DNA of 64,000 bases from Acanthopleura granulata (Eukaryota > Mollusca > Polyplacophora > Chitonida > Chitonidae), in NCBI GenBank assembly GCA_016165875.1, contig JABBOT010000002.1:27666265-27730264 (forward strand). Direction: 5' to 3'. The notes under the pieces were generated by a model that made no database searches, was not told where the DNA came from, and worked only from the letters and a program-made list of their open reading frames with translations. Made by a program: the position numbers and the translations under genes. Positions 27,201 to 38,555 of the stretch are shown piece after piece. Position 1 is the stretch's first letter; the number at the start of each line of letters is the position of its first letter.

Positions 27201-29380
27201 TGTCCAAAATTATAGAATATTTATAAAGGTAAACCTTTTTGAAAAGTTTGAATAGACTAATCATACGTCCAGTATGGTGGCAATGGTAAACTCCTTCGGC
27301 CCTTCTACACTGTTGATTTCACTTTCCGATATCTCCACAACTCTGTTTTACATCATACAGCAACTGGTGAGATAAATGACTGCACCATATATAGATAGAT
27401 AATGGTTTCTGTCGTAAGTTATTGCAATGAAAACTACCACGTTTATCTCCCTGTAATATAACCAGTGCATAGGGACCTGAAGAGCTGCTACTTCACTCGG
27501 AGTATATTTTGAACCATTGAATCTCTTGTAAGTAATTAACAACCTAACTCGCAAAACATCCCTGTAAAACCTAACATATAAATCTAGTTACAGATGGAAA
27601 ACGTCCTTGGAATAATGAAGATGTATGTACCAGGTAGCAATGTTGTTGGCTGACGAAGTCTTCTAGAGGCGTCTAATATATCTAGGATATTATTACACAG
27701 CGTATTTTGTCAATACCACAAATCACAAGCCAGTAATATAGTTGACTTTTACTTAGTTATACAAAGTCTTATGCAGGAGTGGATCAAAAAAGAAGACCAA
27801 ATGGCACGATTCTGACCAAGGCTGAACCTAGACTCTCTGTTTGCACGGTTTCCCAGCCCACCACAGGTGTATGTCAATCTGTGGATGTGATCTTACGACT
27901 GACACCAGATTACATCACAACAGAACCTCTGCCCTTTATATAATGTCTGAGGTATCCTGGGAAAATAAGACGCTAACAGAATTCTCAGGCATACACTCAG
28001 GATAAGATTTCCACACACGAACACAATGGATGCAACAAAACGTTCCGTCCACAATTGTACTTTTCATGTACAAAATTGTTCAGCACTGTCACCGATGCTG
28101 AGTTTACTCCTGGGTTATATTACATGCGCTCAAGGCACAAAGAGTGGGCCTGACTTTGCCTATTGACGACGCAACATGCGCTTGTGGTTTGTAAGATTGT
28201 ACATCTAAGGCACGGTCATGTTCCCACAGCTGCCATGCTTCTGAGAACGACAAGCTGGGCCATGCATGTTGGGTATTTACCTATTGGAGTTACTGACCAA
28301 TTTTCTAGATGCAACACAAGAAAACACGTTGTCATGTTGTCAGCTTTACAAGAGGACTTACACATCAATATATAACCATATATGCTAGATATTCCTAAGG
28401 GCCATCCATATCAATGCTGGGTTACCGTATATACAGCTTTGGATATTACCAAAAGAATTATATCCCCCTAAAAAAAGCATCAAAGAAACTAAGCTTGACT
28501 GTTACACAAGAAATGGGACGTGCATCTGAACGTTTTGACAACCGTGCAGTGATTTTACCTGTATGGTTTCTGCGAGATTGATCCACAAGGATGGGGCTTA
28601 TTTCTCCGAGTATAGCATGATATCAAGGTTCGATCCCATGTCCTTTGATTGTACTACCGATATACTGGATTACTGTGACAACGTTATTTGTTGTCAGTCC
28701 GATCTAAACTTGTGACCAATAACCTTTTGGTGTGTTATGTCTGTACCAAGAAATATTTGATCGATAATGACCAAGTCGTTTCGGCCAGGTCCTTTATAGG
28801 GTGCACACCCAAGACTTAACTTAACACGATTTATGTGCTTGGTACAAAGTGGTAGACAAAGTAGAGTATATGGAATGAGTATGACACTGTGACTTAATTG
28901 AGAGAGCATCTTGAATGGCCAGTGTATTTAGCAAGACATTCCGAAGAGATACCACTATAATGTTATACTGAGAAGAGCTGCTACAAGAAAACAGCGTCGG
29001 GGAATATTCACAAGAATGCCATTTTACATGACAGATGGAAGAAGTTTACCAAGTGATGTTCTGCTGGCAAAACCGCATTTCAACACAGCCATAGACCACA
29101 GAATGTATTTGAAGTCCTTAACGTATCTATAGATTTTTGGTATCTCAGAGTTATTTGATGATTGCTAATGAGTATTATGTGACGTCATGGCAGGGTACGT
29201 ACTGCTGTAAATGATCAGGACAAATGTTACTGATATTCCTTGTCATTGCCTTTTTTTATTATCATTGTTAACACATTTTAGCCAGGGCGTTCTTCAATAT
29301 TCAAAATAATCATAAACTCCATTACACAGAGTATGGTACAACACACTTGATCCTTCTCTGGTTTTATATTTATTTAAAGT
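24233..29380. other. Gene-free stretch
   Basis: This is long AT-rich DNA between K1 and K2. Frames at 26610-26841 (both strands), 28163-28375 and 28694-28909 have no motifs. A perfect CRE palindrome TGACGTCA lies at 29180-29187. No gene is supported. Confidence 0.45.
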
Positions 29381-29693
29381 TCTATAGCGGTTAATGTTGC
29401 TGACTGTCACTTGAGTGGCAGTTCTGACGGGCTGTTCCATGACGTAGTTTACCCGTTATCGCGAGTAAATGACTACTTCCAAGCACCTGGTCAGAAGGCC
29501 TTCACCATTACTGCTGAGCATGTGAACCTCAGCAGGCCGTAGCAATCACAGATTAGCGTGAAGCATTCACAGGATGGTTTCGTTTGTAAACATCGCGTAC
29601 CGTTCATAGAATTTTAAGAAAGCTGTGGTTGCAAAATCTTGCGCGAATTTGTGAACACTTCCCTCGCACCATCACAGTGTGGCTTTTGTCGAC

Positions 29694-29735
29694 ATGGCGT
29701 CCAATTCTACGTGGGAAATCAGAGGTGGCTTGCTG
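29694..29735 (+). CDS. Candidate upstream first coding exon for K2
   Basis: ATG at 29694 in a good context (GTCGACATGG) opens 14 codons (MASNSTWEIRGGLL) and runs straight into a donor-like CTG|GTAAAT at 29736. The phase is 0. The acceptor before K2 (CCCACATACAG, ending 30666) would also give phase 0 and join it in frame to Val-Met-Ala of K2. This could give an alternative N-terminus. It is short and unsupported by homology. Confidence 0.2.
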
Positions 29736-30642
29736 GTAAATACCCTTCAAAAACATCAAAGTTGAAAAGTTTAAATGTTCATTTGAACTAATATCTTACT
29801 GAAAGCCAAAAACGTCTCGGCCAAAAGCATTATTCATGAAATTGACACATTTGAGTATCGATGATGTGCATGAATTAAATTCGGATTATATGCAGGTTTC
29901 ACTCAGTAAGAAATCTTGTAGCAAACTAGTTAGCGGATTAGGGCTCTTATAATAAAAGGATGACGTGTTTTTCAAATAACCAAGACATCTGTGTTAAAAT
30001 GTTTACTTCATCTACCGTGTTTACAGGTATGTATTTTATGACTTAACAGAAAACATATTTGCTTTTATCAATGTCTATTACAAAAGATCTTTTAGTAAAA
30101 AGACTTTGGTAACGACTTTCCAAATTTTATTTACTTTGTTGTGTTTATGACAGGATGCGCCTGAGAGAAATTTTGCATTCATAATTTCATTTAACCATGC
30201 TTTGTTTCATGAAAATACTGGTGACCAACACAAATAATATTAATATCTGTCCTAGAAATTAAGCTGATTACATTTGTTTTTATTTCCGAAGCTATTTTAT
30301 TTATTGTACGAGATCTGAGACCGCCCGAGTCAACTGTGTTCGACGTCTCTAGAGCTATCATTTTACACACATGTACAGCACGATTCAGACTGCTTGATGA
30401 ATTCTTCTGATTTGCTTAATCAGACGGGTGTTTTTTGTTCACATCGCCCAGAATGTGCTCAGTGATCTCGTAGCTCTGCTCCGTAACCCTCGTTTCTGTT
30501 TATATGAATATTTATGATCCAGCCGTGCAGCGGTAAGCCTAATCTTCAGCTGTATGTAGGTTATATTAGCCGGTTTATCATTGCGACAGGTAGATAAGGA
30601 GAAACGGACAGGCCGTGTACACGACATAATACACACCGTGCC

Positions 30643-30669
30643 AGGTGAGTTGCTTCCCACATACAGGTG
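30643..30669 (+). promoter_or_regulatory. Donor-like and acceptor-like splice sites just before K2
   Basis: CCAG|GTGAGT (donor-like, intron start 30643) and CCCACATACAG (acceptor-like, end 30666) lie 24 bases apart, directly ahead of ATG 30670. They cannot pair with each other, but either could join to more distant sites. The acceptor next to the start codon matches the layout seen at K1 and K4, and fits Kir genes whose introns lie in the 5' UTR. Confidence 0.35.
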
Positions 30670-31998
30670 ATGGCAGATCAGATCCCCACCCTCGGGGTGG
30701 ACCAACCCAGCCCAGCCCCAGAGGACCTGGAAATCAGGGGTCAGAAACGCCTGGTGAGTAAACACGGACAGTTCTACGTGAACCTAGACAAGATCAGTCT
30801 ACTAGAAAAATTGAGGAAATATCTCGGCGATGGCTTTACGACGTTCCTGGACATCAAATGGCGCTGGACTCTGCTCACTTTCTGTATGGGGTATTTGCTA
30901 ACCTGGATAAGCTTCGCGTGTTATTACTTCGCCTTCGGTCACGTTCATGGGGATATTGTGGAGGAGGGTCACTCAGGGAACTTTACCCCGTGTGTGGCCA
31001 ATGTACACTCTTTCACCACAGCCCTGCTCTTCTCCGTGGAGTCTCAGCACACCATTGGTTACGGCTTCCGGTCAGTCACAGACGAGTGTCCCCACATCAT
31101 CACAGCCGTCTTCTTCCAGTTCATCATCGGACTGGGCGTCCAGTGTCTTATAGCAGGTCTGGTGTTCGCCAAACTTCAACGGGCCAAAAAACGCTCCGAG
31201 ACCGTTCTGTTCAGCAGTCTGGCCTGTGTCTGTTACTTCAATGGTAAACTCCGACTGTCCATCCGTGTGGGCAACCTGCGGCCATCTCACCTGCTGGAAG
31301 TGACCGCCATGGGAATGCTGGTGAAGAAAAAGACAACTGACGAAGGGGACGAAATCCCTTTCCACCAAGAGTTTCTAGATTTTCGATCTGAAAATGACAG
31401 CGAGAACATCAATTTGTTATGGCCAGCTGTCCTATATCATACCATAGACGAGAACAGCCCGTTAAAGAATTCGAGTTCGAGGGCAGTTCTGGCGCGGTAC
31501 TCGGAGCTCGTAGTTGTGTTAGAGGGCGTGGTCGACTCCACCAGCCGGACATTCCAGGCTAGGACATCCTATTTACCCGCTGAAATTCTATACGGTTATA
31601 GATTCAAATCGATTTCCCCGAGGCTGCGATATGATGGTCTCTATCAGATTAGCTATTTTGATTTTAATGCCATTGCTCCAGCTCACGTGAGACGTGAAAT
31701 GGATCGTGATATTTCCAGACAACTTGCGCTGGAATCACGCTTTTCACAAACCAGGAATAGACTTAGTAGTGCTTCCGCCAGACTGGAGAGGATAGCTTTA
31801 GCTGACCAATCAGACGACATTTTAGACCGCAGTGATTCCACCAGTGAGAGTGGCTTTACTTCAAGCGGCGGTCGACATGACTTCGAAAACGGGTTAACGG
31901 TCGAACGGATGGAATTGGGATCGGGGGCCTCTGGGAACGCTGACTCCAACACTGAGGACTTGTCTCAGAGGAACTGTATTCGGGACACAAATTTGTAA
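30670..31998 (+). CDS. Inward-rectifier potassium channel (K2)
   Basis: This is a 442-residue Kir channel in one exon. The start is ATG 30670; the preceding GTG is not a plausible eukaryotic start. Order: variable N-terminus; conserved KRLVSKHG; slide helix; M1 (about 66-90); cysteines 108 and 140; pore helix and filter with the unusual SQHTIGYG (125-132), so His127 sits where Kir2.1 has Thr141; M2 with Gln158 at the Asp172 site; PIP2 patch KLQRAKKR; cytoplasmic domain keeping the Glu224 equivalent (Glu210); long Ser-rich acidic tail. The C-terminus ends TNL, a possible class I PDZ ligand. The core from 30790 to 31577 is almost identical to K3, while both ends differ, which suggests gene conversion. 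It is expected to form plasma-membrane tetramers, possibly mixed with K3. Confidence 0.97.
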   Translation: MADQIPTLGVDQPSPAPEDLEIRGQKRLVSKHGQFYVNLDKISLLEKLRKYLGDGFTTFLDIKWRWTLLTFCMGYLLTWISFACYYFAFGHVHGDIVEEGHSGNFTPCVANVHSFTTALLFSVESQHTIGYGFRSVTDECPHIITAVFFQFIIGLGVQCLIAGLVFAKLQRAKKRSETVLFSSLACVCYFNGKLRLSIRVGNLRPSHLLEVTAMGMLVKKKTTDEGDEIPFHQEFLDFRSENDSENINLLWPAVLYHTIDENSPLKNSSSRAVLARYSELVVVLEGVVDSTSRTFQARTSYLPAEILYGYRFKSISPRLRYDGLYQISYFDFNAIAPAHVRREMDRDISRQLALESRFSQTRNRLSSASARLERIALADQSDDILDRSDSTSESGFTSSGGRHDFENGLTVERMELGSGASGNADSNTEDLSQRNCIRDTNL

Positions 31999-33660
31999 TC
32001 CAACTCTGCAGCTTCCTACAATGAATGACTTAAGAATGCATCCATAAATTAAAGCTCATTGCTTTTCAGATATTTCATCAGGCAGGCACAGAAACTTTTA
32101 GCAGGCAGAGAAAGACGTACGGTGATCTCTGGTTATGCTAGGATGACAATTGCTCTTTGAGTAGCCAGGCTAATAAGGTACATGATGTGTCAGTCTACAG
32201 TGTTTTAGCAGTTTTAGGTTATTAGTAAAAAACATGTTTAAGAAAGCTTTATGAATACAAGGCTGTTGTGATGTTTTGTAGAAAATTGACGATGCTACCA
32301 CCATATATACCACACCTTCTCCCAGTCAGCAAGGTTTCTTCAAGTTGGGCTAGGATGCAATCCACCCACAGCAAACCATGTTCTTGTTGCTATATTAGCA
32401 TTACCATGTTACATGAACTTAAGGATGAGAATGCTATAAAGCCTGTAGAAATTCTTATTTGAACAAACATTTACTGTATATACGAAAATTCTTGCTTGGA
32501 CATACTCTTGATTATTCTTTCTGAGGTCTGTATCAACATGAGTACACAAGGTACATCGCAATTTTATGTATACTTGTTGTGATATATAGTCCACCTGAAC
32601 GTGCTGTGGCCAACAATTACACCCAGTGATATTCATGTGCATCAATAGAGAATAACGAGTCTAACTTATAAACACGGATTTTTATATATCTAACAGGATA
32701 CCCATAGATAGCTTTTGGAGTTATTAAAGAGAAGAAAAAGTTTCATTATCAGAGTTGTGCTCTTACCATGCACACAAAGTTTCATTATCAGAGTTGTGCT
32801 CTTACCATGCACACACTCTATATATACAATATGACTTTTCTGTATATGTTCAGAGGTTGTAGGTGTCAGTTACATACAAAAGATGTTCATGTTTGCATAA
32901 AGTCTATACAAGGAGGTTTTTCTGTGTAATGTGTTAAGCCCTTCTAAGTCTGCATGTTTAATGCAATGTATTCACGTAAATATGCTTGAGAATTTCTTCA
33001 TACGACGAGAAAACCACATTTAGTTTCAGTAAATGTGCGCTTTCATTTTATATTCAACTCTGACATCAAGTTTTAATCAGCCAAGCAGTGTCCAATCGTT
33101 CTGATCTTGCTAGTCTTCCAAATGATTAACAATAACGCATATTCACACGTGGACATGGCTGTGTAAAAGTGAAACACCCTTGTACTCAACCACTTCAAGG
33201 CAGCCGTCTAGGCTCTCTAGGCTGAATTATCTGCTTTTCAACAAGAAAGAAATGGACTTTGTACTGCACTCTTATATTTATACCTGTCGTAATGAATCGT
33301 TCCTAAATGAAAACATGTGACTATGTTTTATACCTGTATTGTTACTGCATACTTGTAAACCTGCTATTATACAGTGTATTATAGGATTTTTATAACTAAA
33401 TGAAAATCGCTAAGAATACATCTTGGTTCCTCTCAGGCAACGCATAACTTTTCACTACGTCCCGATCGACTTTTTAAAAAAATATTCTTTTCCTGCCATT
33501 TTTTCCTTACGTAAAAGACACAAAAAGACAACAAAAAAACCCCAATCAACAGCAACAAACAAACAAAAAACACCGTTATCGCCTCTGAAATGCGTCTTTT
33601 GTACATAGCACTATTTTCTGCAACCCATGTCTTCAATAAACGTCTGTCATACATCTGTGT
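31999..33660 (+). other. K2 3' UTR candidate with poly(A) signal
   Basis: There is no other gene here. AATAAA at 33635-33640 (CTTCAATAAACGTCTGTC) is followed by a GT-rich element (CATCTGTGTTGTCTTG), a good cleavage and polyadenylation context. That would make a K2 3' UTR of about 1.65 kb. Confidence 0.4.
32737..32814. repeat. 39-bp tandem duplication
   Basis: Two perfect or near-perfect copies of a 39-bp unit beginning AAAGTTTCATTATCAGAG lie end to end, with starts at 32737 and 32776, within the presumed K2 3' UTR. Confidence 0.9.
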
Positions 33661-34022
33661 TGTCTTGCCCGTCAGAGTGTTAGAATGACCATAAAATGCA
33701 CTGTGCAGAAATTACAGGTTGGTCTACCTGAGTTTAGAGCAGTTAACTGTCTTTAGCATATCAATGGACATCTCCATTCCACGACACCCACTAGTCCTCA
33801 TAGATGTTTAAATAAGTTCTGGCATTTAGTGCCTTCAAACTGTATAACACGTACTTGGAGCTATGCATCTATAGTTTCTCTCTTCTCCGTGAATATCAGT
33901 TTTGGTTTAACATAAATTTGTCTCAGAGATACACTGCACCATACATCGCTATTGGTGTTATAAACGTGTTATAAACATGTTCGTATAACATGGGAACTAT
34001 TTCCAGGTGTTTTCATTCCACT

Positions 34023-34745
34023 CGCCGATTGGTGCTGACATGAATAAGAACCCGTTATCACAGTAGAAATGAAAATATTCAGAAAAAGAATGCATTTTTA
34101 GTAGTTATATGATTGCGTCGTTCAGGAAACTGAATAAAACCAGCTTCCATACCTAACATTCGCGTATTGTGTGTAAAACAGGTTTATTTGGTGAAGAGAT
34201 ATAACAGAGCTTGTTGGATATTTCCTTGGTTGTTTGAAATGTCCCTGGATTCAGCGTCAAAAATGTCACAGCAAAGCTGACCTTTCCCTTGAAAACTACA
34301 ATTATAGATGTTGTAAACACAAGGGCAGCACTGTTACATCATCGTTGGACAAAACGATGTTCGGGAGCACATCTAGACCACGTCACTGCAGGATGTGTCC
34401 AGGCGGAAAAAACTAAGCCAGTGAGCCTGTCAAAAAGGTTAAAGGTCATCTATTTAAATCCTAGTTTAACACGTTTTACTGTGCGTATACACTCAGTTTA
34501 TCGGAGTTCATGGCGTAGTACGTAGCAGACCCTAATGTCTGGAGGCGTACTCTCCGAGTTGACAGGTCTACCCGCAATTAGGACAAGTTTAAGGGGATAT
34601 CAAGTTTTAAGTCGAGTCTGAGAAATGTGGTAATGGAGTACAGAGTTGGGATACACAGGAGAATTAACAGAGTTGAGCAGTAACACTTACACTCAGCCAA
34701 CAGGCTGACTAAATGAGGACAGACTCCGTGTGAAGCAGAGCGAAG
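34023..34745 (+). repeat. K3 upstream region, duplicated at 57006-57720
   Basis: From GCCGATTGGTGCTGACATGA to the 14-mer GAAGCAGAGCGAAG (34732-34745), this block reappears at 57006-57720 with more than 90% identity by eye and a few small indels. It directly precedes the K3 coding region here and a broken K3 copy there, so it probably includes the K3 promoter and 5' UTR. The uninterrupted 14-mer here shows the empty target site of the retrotransposon found in the other copy. Confidence 0.85.
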
Positions 34746-34808
34746 AGCCATTGTTTGACCTAATATACCAGTGCAAGGTCGACGCTGCTTTCTGGAAACA
34801 CGTGCACT

Positions 34809-36095
34809 ATGACGGAGTCTACAGACGAAAAGAAGAAGAAATTCCAGTGGTTGTCACACAGATTATTTTCGTCCACGAAAACCAAAAGGAATCAGAAACG
34901 GCTGGTGAGTAAACATGGCCAGTTCTACGTCAGTTTAGACAAGATCAGTCTACTAGAAAAATTGAGGAAATATCTCGGCGATGGCTTTACGACGTTCCTG
35001 GACATCAAATGGCGCTGGGCTCTGCTCACCTTCTGTATGGGCTATTTGCTAACCTGGATAAGCTTCGCGTGTTATTACTTCGCCTTCGGTCACGTTCATG
35101 GGGATATTGTGGAGGAGGGTCACTCAGGGAACTTTACCCCGTGTGTGGCCAATGTACACTCCTTCACCACAGCCCTGCTCTTCTCCGTGGAGTCTCAGCA
35201 CACCATTGGCTACGGCTTCCGGTCAGTCACAGACGAGTGTCCCCACATCATCACCGCCGTCTTCTTCCAGTTCATCATCGGACTGGGCGTCCAGTGTCTT
35301 ATAGCAGGTCTGGTGTTTGCCAAACTTCAACGGGCCAAAAAACGCTCCGAGACCGTTCTGTTCAGCAGTCTGGCCTGTGTCTGTTACTTCAATGGTAAAC
35401 TCCGACTGTCCATCCGTGTGGGCAACCTGCGGCCATCTCACCTGCTGGAAGTGACCGCCATGGGAATGCTCGTGAAGAAAAAGACAACCGATGAAGGGGA
35501 CGAAATCCCTTTCCACCAAGAGTTTCTAGATTTCCGGTCTGAAAATGACAGCGAGAACATCAATTTGTTATGGCCAGCTGTCCTATATCATACCATAGAC
35601 GAGAACAGCCCGTTAAAGAATTCGAGTTCGAGGGCGGTTCTGGCGAGGTACTCGGAGCTCGTAGTTGTGTTAGAGGGCGTGGTCGACTCCACCAGCCGGA
35701 CATTCCAGGCCAGGACGTCATATTTACCAGAAGAAATATTGTATGGATATCGCTTTAAGCCTATCGCTCCACTTGTAAAGCACGCTGGTCTCTTCAGGAT
35801 AAGTTATATGGATTTTAATGTGGTGATACAACAGCATTCTGTTCGAGTGATGTCGGAAGACGAGCCTCCCTCCCTGGAGTCACGTGGTTGTCAGACTGAA
35901 CCTGGGGGTCGGGATGAGGACATTGATGATCTTAGGGAGCAAATCATCGCCAATGGTTTCCTCAGTTGTGAATTAGGGAGAAGGTCGGAATCGGTGGAAA
36001 GTTTCCTGGAAGCCACCGCCACTGAGCTTCTGGGGATAAGTGCTGACGATGTTCTGAGACTTCGCGAAACCGTCACAACTGATTCGCAAACTTGA
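34809..36095 (+). CDS. Inward-rectifier potassium channel (K3)
   Basis: This is a 428-residue Kir channel in one exon. It has its own basic N-terminus (TESTDEKKKKFQWLSH), then the KRLVSKHG segment, slide helix (about 55-69), M1, filter SQHTIGYG with His131 and GYG 134-136, M2 with Gln162 at the rectification site, PIP2 patch KLQRAKKR, Glu214 at the Glu224 site, and a cytoplasmic domain. Between 34941 and 35728 it aligns with K2 at a constant offset of 4151 bases with no indel, about 17 base differences and one residue difference (Ala68 against Thr). Outside that block the N- and C-termini do not match. The upstream region is duplicated at 57 kb. The start is the first ATG; the equivalent codon is GTG in the broken copy. 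It is a plasma-membrane K+ channel, probably able to co-assemble with K2. Confidence 0.97.
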   Translation: MTESTDEKKKKFQWLSHRLFSSTKTKRNQKRLVSKHGQFYVSLDKISLLEKLRKYLGDGFTTFLDIKWRWALLTFCMGYLLTWISFACYYFAFGHVHGDIVEEGHSGNFTPCVANVHSFTTALLFSVESQHTIGYGFRSVTDECPHIITAVFFQFIIGLGVQCLIAGLVFAKLQRAKKRSETVLFSSLACVCYFNGKLRLSIRVGNLRPSHLLEVTAMGMLVKKKTTDEGDEIPFHQEFLDFRSENDSENINLLWPAVLYHTIDENSPLKNSSSRAVLARYSELVVVLEGVVDSTSRTFQARTSYLPEEILYGYRFKPIAPLVKHAGLFRISYMDFNVVIQQHSVRVMSEDEPPSLESRGCQTEPGGRDEDIDDLREQIIANGFLSCELGRRSESVESFLEATATELLGISADDVLRLRETVTTDSQT

Positions 36096-36177
36096 CTAAA
36101 GTTGATAATAATTCTCCATTACATATGATCCTCAGACATTGACTTTATGTGTATGAATTTCTATTTAAAAGCTACAA

Positions 36178-36183
36178 AATAAA
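36178..36183 (+). terminator. Candidate K3 poly(A) signal
   Basis: AATAAA (context CTACAAAATAAAATATG) lies 83 bases past the K3 stop and just before the large minisatellite. It would give K3 a very short 3' UTR. Confidence 0.35.
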
Positions 36184-36220
36184 ATATGTATCGGGGTAAC
36201 TTAATAATTTACTATACAGT

Positions 36221-36860
36221 GAGAAAAATGAACCAGGATGTATGATTATATGGTCTTCTGTAGGACCAGTGCGAACTTTGCGCTTGTGCGTGCGAGCATT
36301 GGGCTTATGCGTGGGAACACTGTGCTTGTGTGTGCGAACACTGTGCTTGTGTGTGCGAATACTGTGCTTGTGTGTGTGAACATTGTGCTTGTGCTTGCAT
36401 GTGAACATTGGGCTTGTGTGTGCGAACATTGTGCTTGTGCGTGCATGTGAACATTGTGCTTGTGCGTGCATGTGAACACTGTGCTTGTGCGTATAAATAT
36501 TGTGCTTCAGTGTGCATGTGAACATTGTGCTTGTGCGTGTAAATATTGTGCTTGTGCGTGTGAACATTGTACTTGTACATGTGAACATTGTGCTTGTGCA
36601 TGTGAACAGTGGGAAAAATAAACCAGGATGTATGATTATATGGTTTTCTGTAGGACAAGTCCGAACATTGCGCTTGTGCGGGTGAACATTGTGCTTGTGC
36701 TTGCATGTGAACATTCTACTTGTGCATGTGAACACTGTGCTTGCATGTGAACATTGTGCTTGTGCGTGTGAACATTGTACTTGTGCGTGTGAACATTGTG
36801 CTTGTGCTTGCATGTGAACATTGTGCTTGTGTGTGCGAACATTGTGCTTGTGCAGGGAAA
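36221..36860. repeat. Higher-order GTGCTTGTG minisatellite behind K3
   Basis: The array is built of roughly 18-24-bp units such as GAACATTGTGCTTGTGCGTG with insertions of CATGTGAACATT. It is organised as two larger blocks about 390 bp apart, each starting with the non-repetitive leader AACCAGGATGTATGATTATA (36231 and 36621) and a GTAGGAC segment. The whole block was therefore duplicated after the small repeat expanded. Long frames on the minus strand (His/Thr/Lys-rich) are repeat artefacts. Confidence 0.9.
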
Positions 36861-38469
36861 GCACATTTCCTTGATCACTGTTTTACGTCCTGCTCAAGAA
36901 TTTTTCACCTGTGGTAATGGCAACAGACAGTTTTATAGGAGGGGAAACTTTGTTATCCGGTGTAAAAGCACCACCTGTGTTAAACTGCTGCTCATCCAGC
37001 AAGGAATGCAATCATGCTACCTCAAGTGCGTTGTCACGTGGCGGTTATTTTGACGTGAATGGAGAGATCACAGAATTAGTCTATTTTTATGCAAAGTATT
37101 TACAATGATTGAAGTCATTGGTTACTCCAGCTAACTCCCGCAATGGTGGCCGCAACATCATGGGTATCATTATCTGTCTGACCCAGATATGAACAAACCG
37201 CTGCACCTAAATTTATAATTACGCTTTATATCTGTCGAGATATATATGTGCCTTACTACATGTTGACATGCTGTTACAAAGGAATACAATGTATTTATAA
37301 ATCTGTGTGAGTAAACCAACCTCCGCCAAGAGACATCTGGTCTATTTGGTGCGGACGAAGAGCGGAGTGAGTGGAGTGAACTGACAAACTGGCTTTCCTC
37401 ATGTGACGCACAGGAAGGCATATATATATGTGGAGCATATTCCACAGATGTTAGATTGCGCGCACGGCCGCTGGAGCGTTGTCCACCACTTATTGTCTCC
37501 AAGGCGCCACAAGCAGTGAGAATGGGGCATGCATAGGCCTACTTTAAATATTGGCACATCTGTAACCATTGGTTGACGGTCTGTGGTAGGCCTAACATTG
37601 ATTATGGTGGCATTTAAACAATATTTTCAGTCGGAAATTCGGCAAATGTCTGTTGGTGGCTAACAGGTTGACTAGATAAGTTGTATTTGTCTCGCGTGAA
37701 CAGATAGTGTGAGTGGTACCTGTATGATATCTCCAAAACCGAATCGCCATGCACAATATGGCTGAGTTGTGCCAATGGAGTATTAAACCCTCAACCATTC
37801 ATTTATTGTGATCATTAGCTATTTAATGAATTAAATATGTCTGTTCCCGTCATGATCGCAGCGATTTCAAGGTGAATTTGTCTGATTTTGTACTTTCACC
37901 TTTCGATCGCCATTGTTGGCCTATCAATAAGAAGATATAAATCTGACTTAGCGATAAACTTAGGCTACGTGTTCAGCTTTCGGCAGGCTCAGCGTTCAGC
38001 TTTCGCCGATTCCATACAACACAACGCAGTAAATATAGACCTATAAATTACATCCCTTTTGATTTAAAATCCTTTAACCACTGCCATAAAGCTTCAGTCC
38101 CGTTTTCCAAGCATTTCAATCATCAAATCGACGGCTGCGAGTTAGTTCAATACGCGTGAACAGCTGAAGGGAAACAACTTTCAAAACAGTTTGTTAAAAA
38201 CGCGCGAGAATAACTAAAGAGTTGTGGCCAACTACAGGCAAAGATCCAGAAGACCAGAGGATGGGGTCTACGAGATTAAAAATGGGAGGCTCGAGAGGCC
38301 GCTCCACCGTTGATTGCCGTAGAGACCAGTTTTCGGACATTTAACGTTGTGAGCGCCCCTGGCGAAAATTTTTTCACTATGTCACTTTAAAACGCTCCAT
38401 AGAAGAACCTTATTTAATCGAAAAATAATAGAAAATTTCAAGTTTTAATGCAGGCCTAAGTTTTAATAA

Positions 38470-38555
38470 TATATTCATTTGATTGGTGTTTTACTCAAAA
38501 ATATTTCACTTATACGACTGTGGCCAACATGTTGGTGGATGGAAACCGGGCTAAC
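38470..38555 (-). mobile_element. Truncated SINE tail fragment
   Basis: ATTTGATTGGTGTTTTACTC, ATATTTCACTTATACGAC and GTTGGTGGATGGAAACCGGG are the reverse complement of the shared SINE tail and last body block. It is 5'-truncated and about 15 bases are missing in the ACGCCGTACTC part. Confidence 0.65.

Noticed and set aside
20584..29187. TGACGTCA palindromes at 20584 and 29180 as CRE sites
   Set aside because: Eight-base palindromes occur by chance at this scale, and neither is next to a placed transcription start.
30751..30762. Donor-like CTGGTGAGTAAA inside K2, K3 and the broken K3 copy
   Set aside because: The coding frame continues through it with strong Kir conservation, so it is most likely the codons for Leu-Val-Ser-Lys.
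36172..36878. A 230-codon minus-strand frame rich in His, Thr and Lys
   Set aside because: It is a translation of the GTGCTTGTG minisatellite; the opposite strand is equally open in parts.
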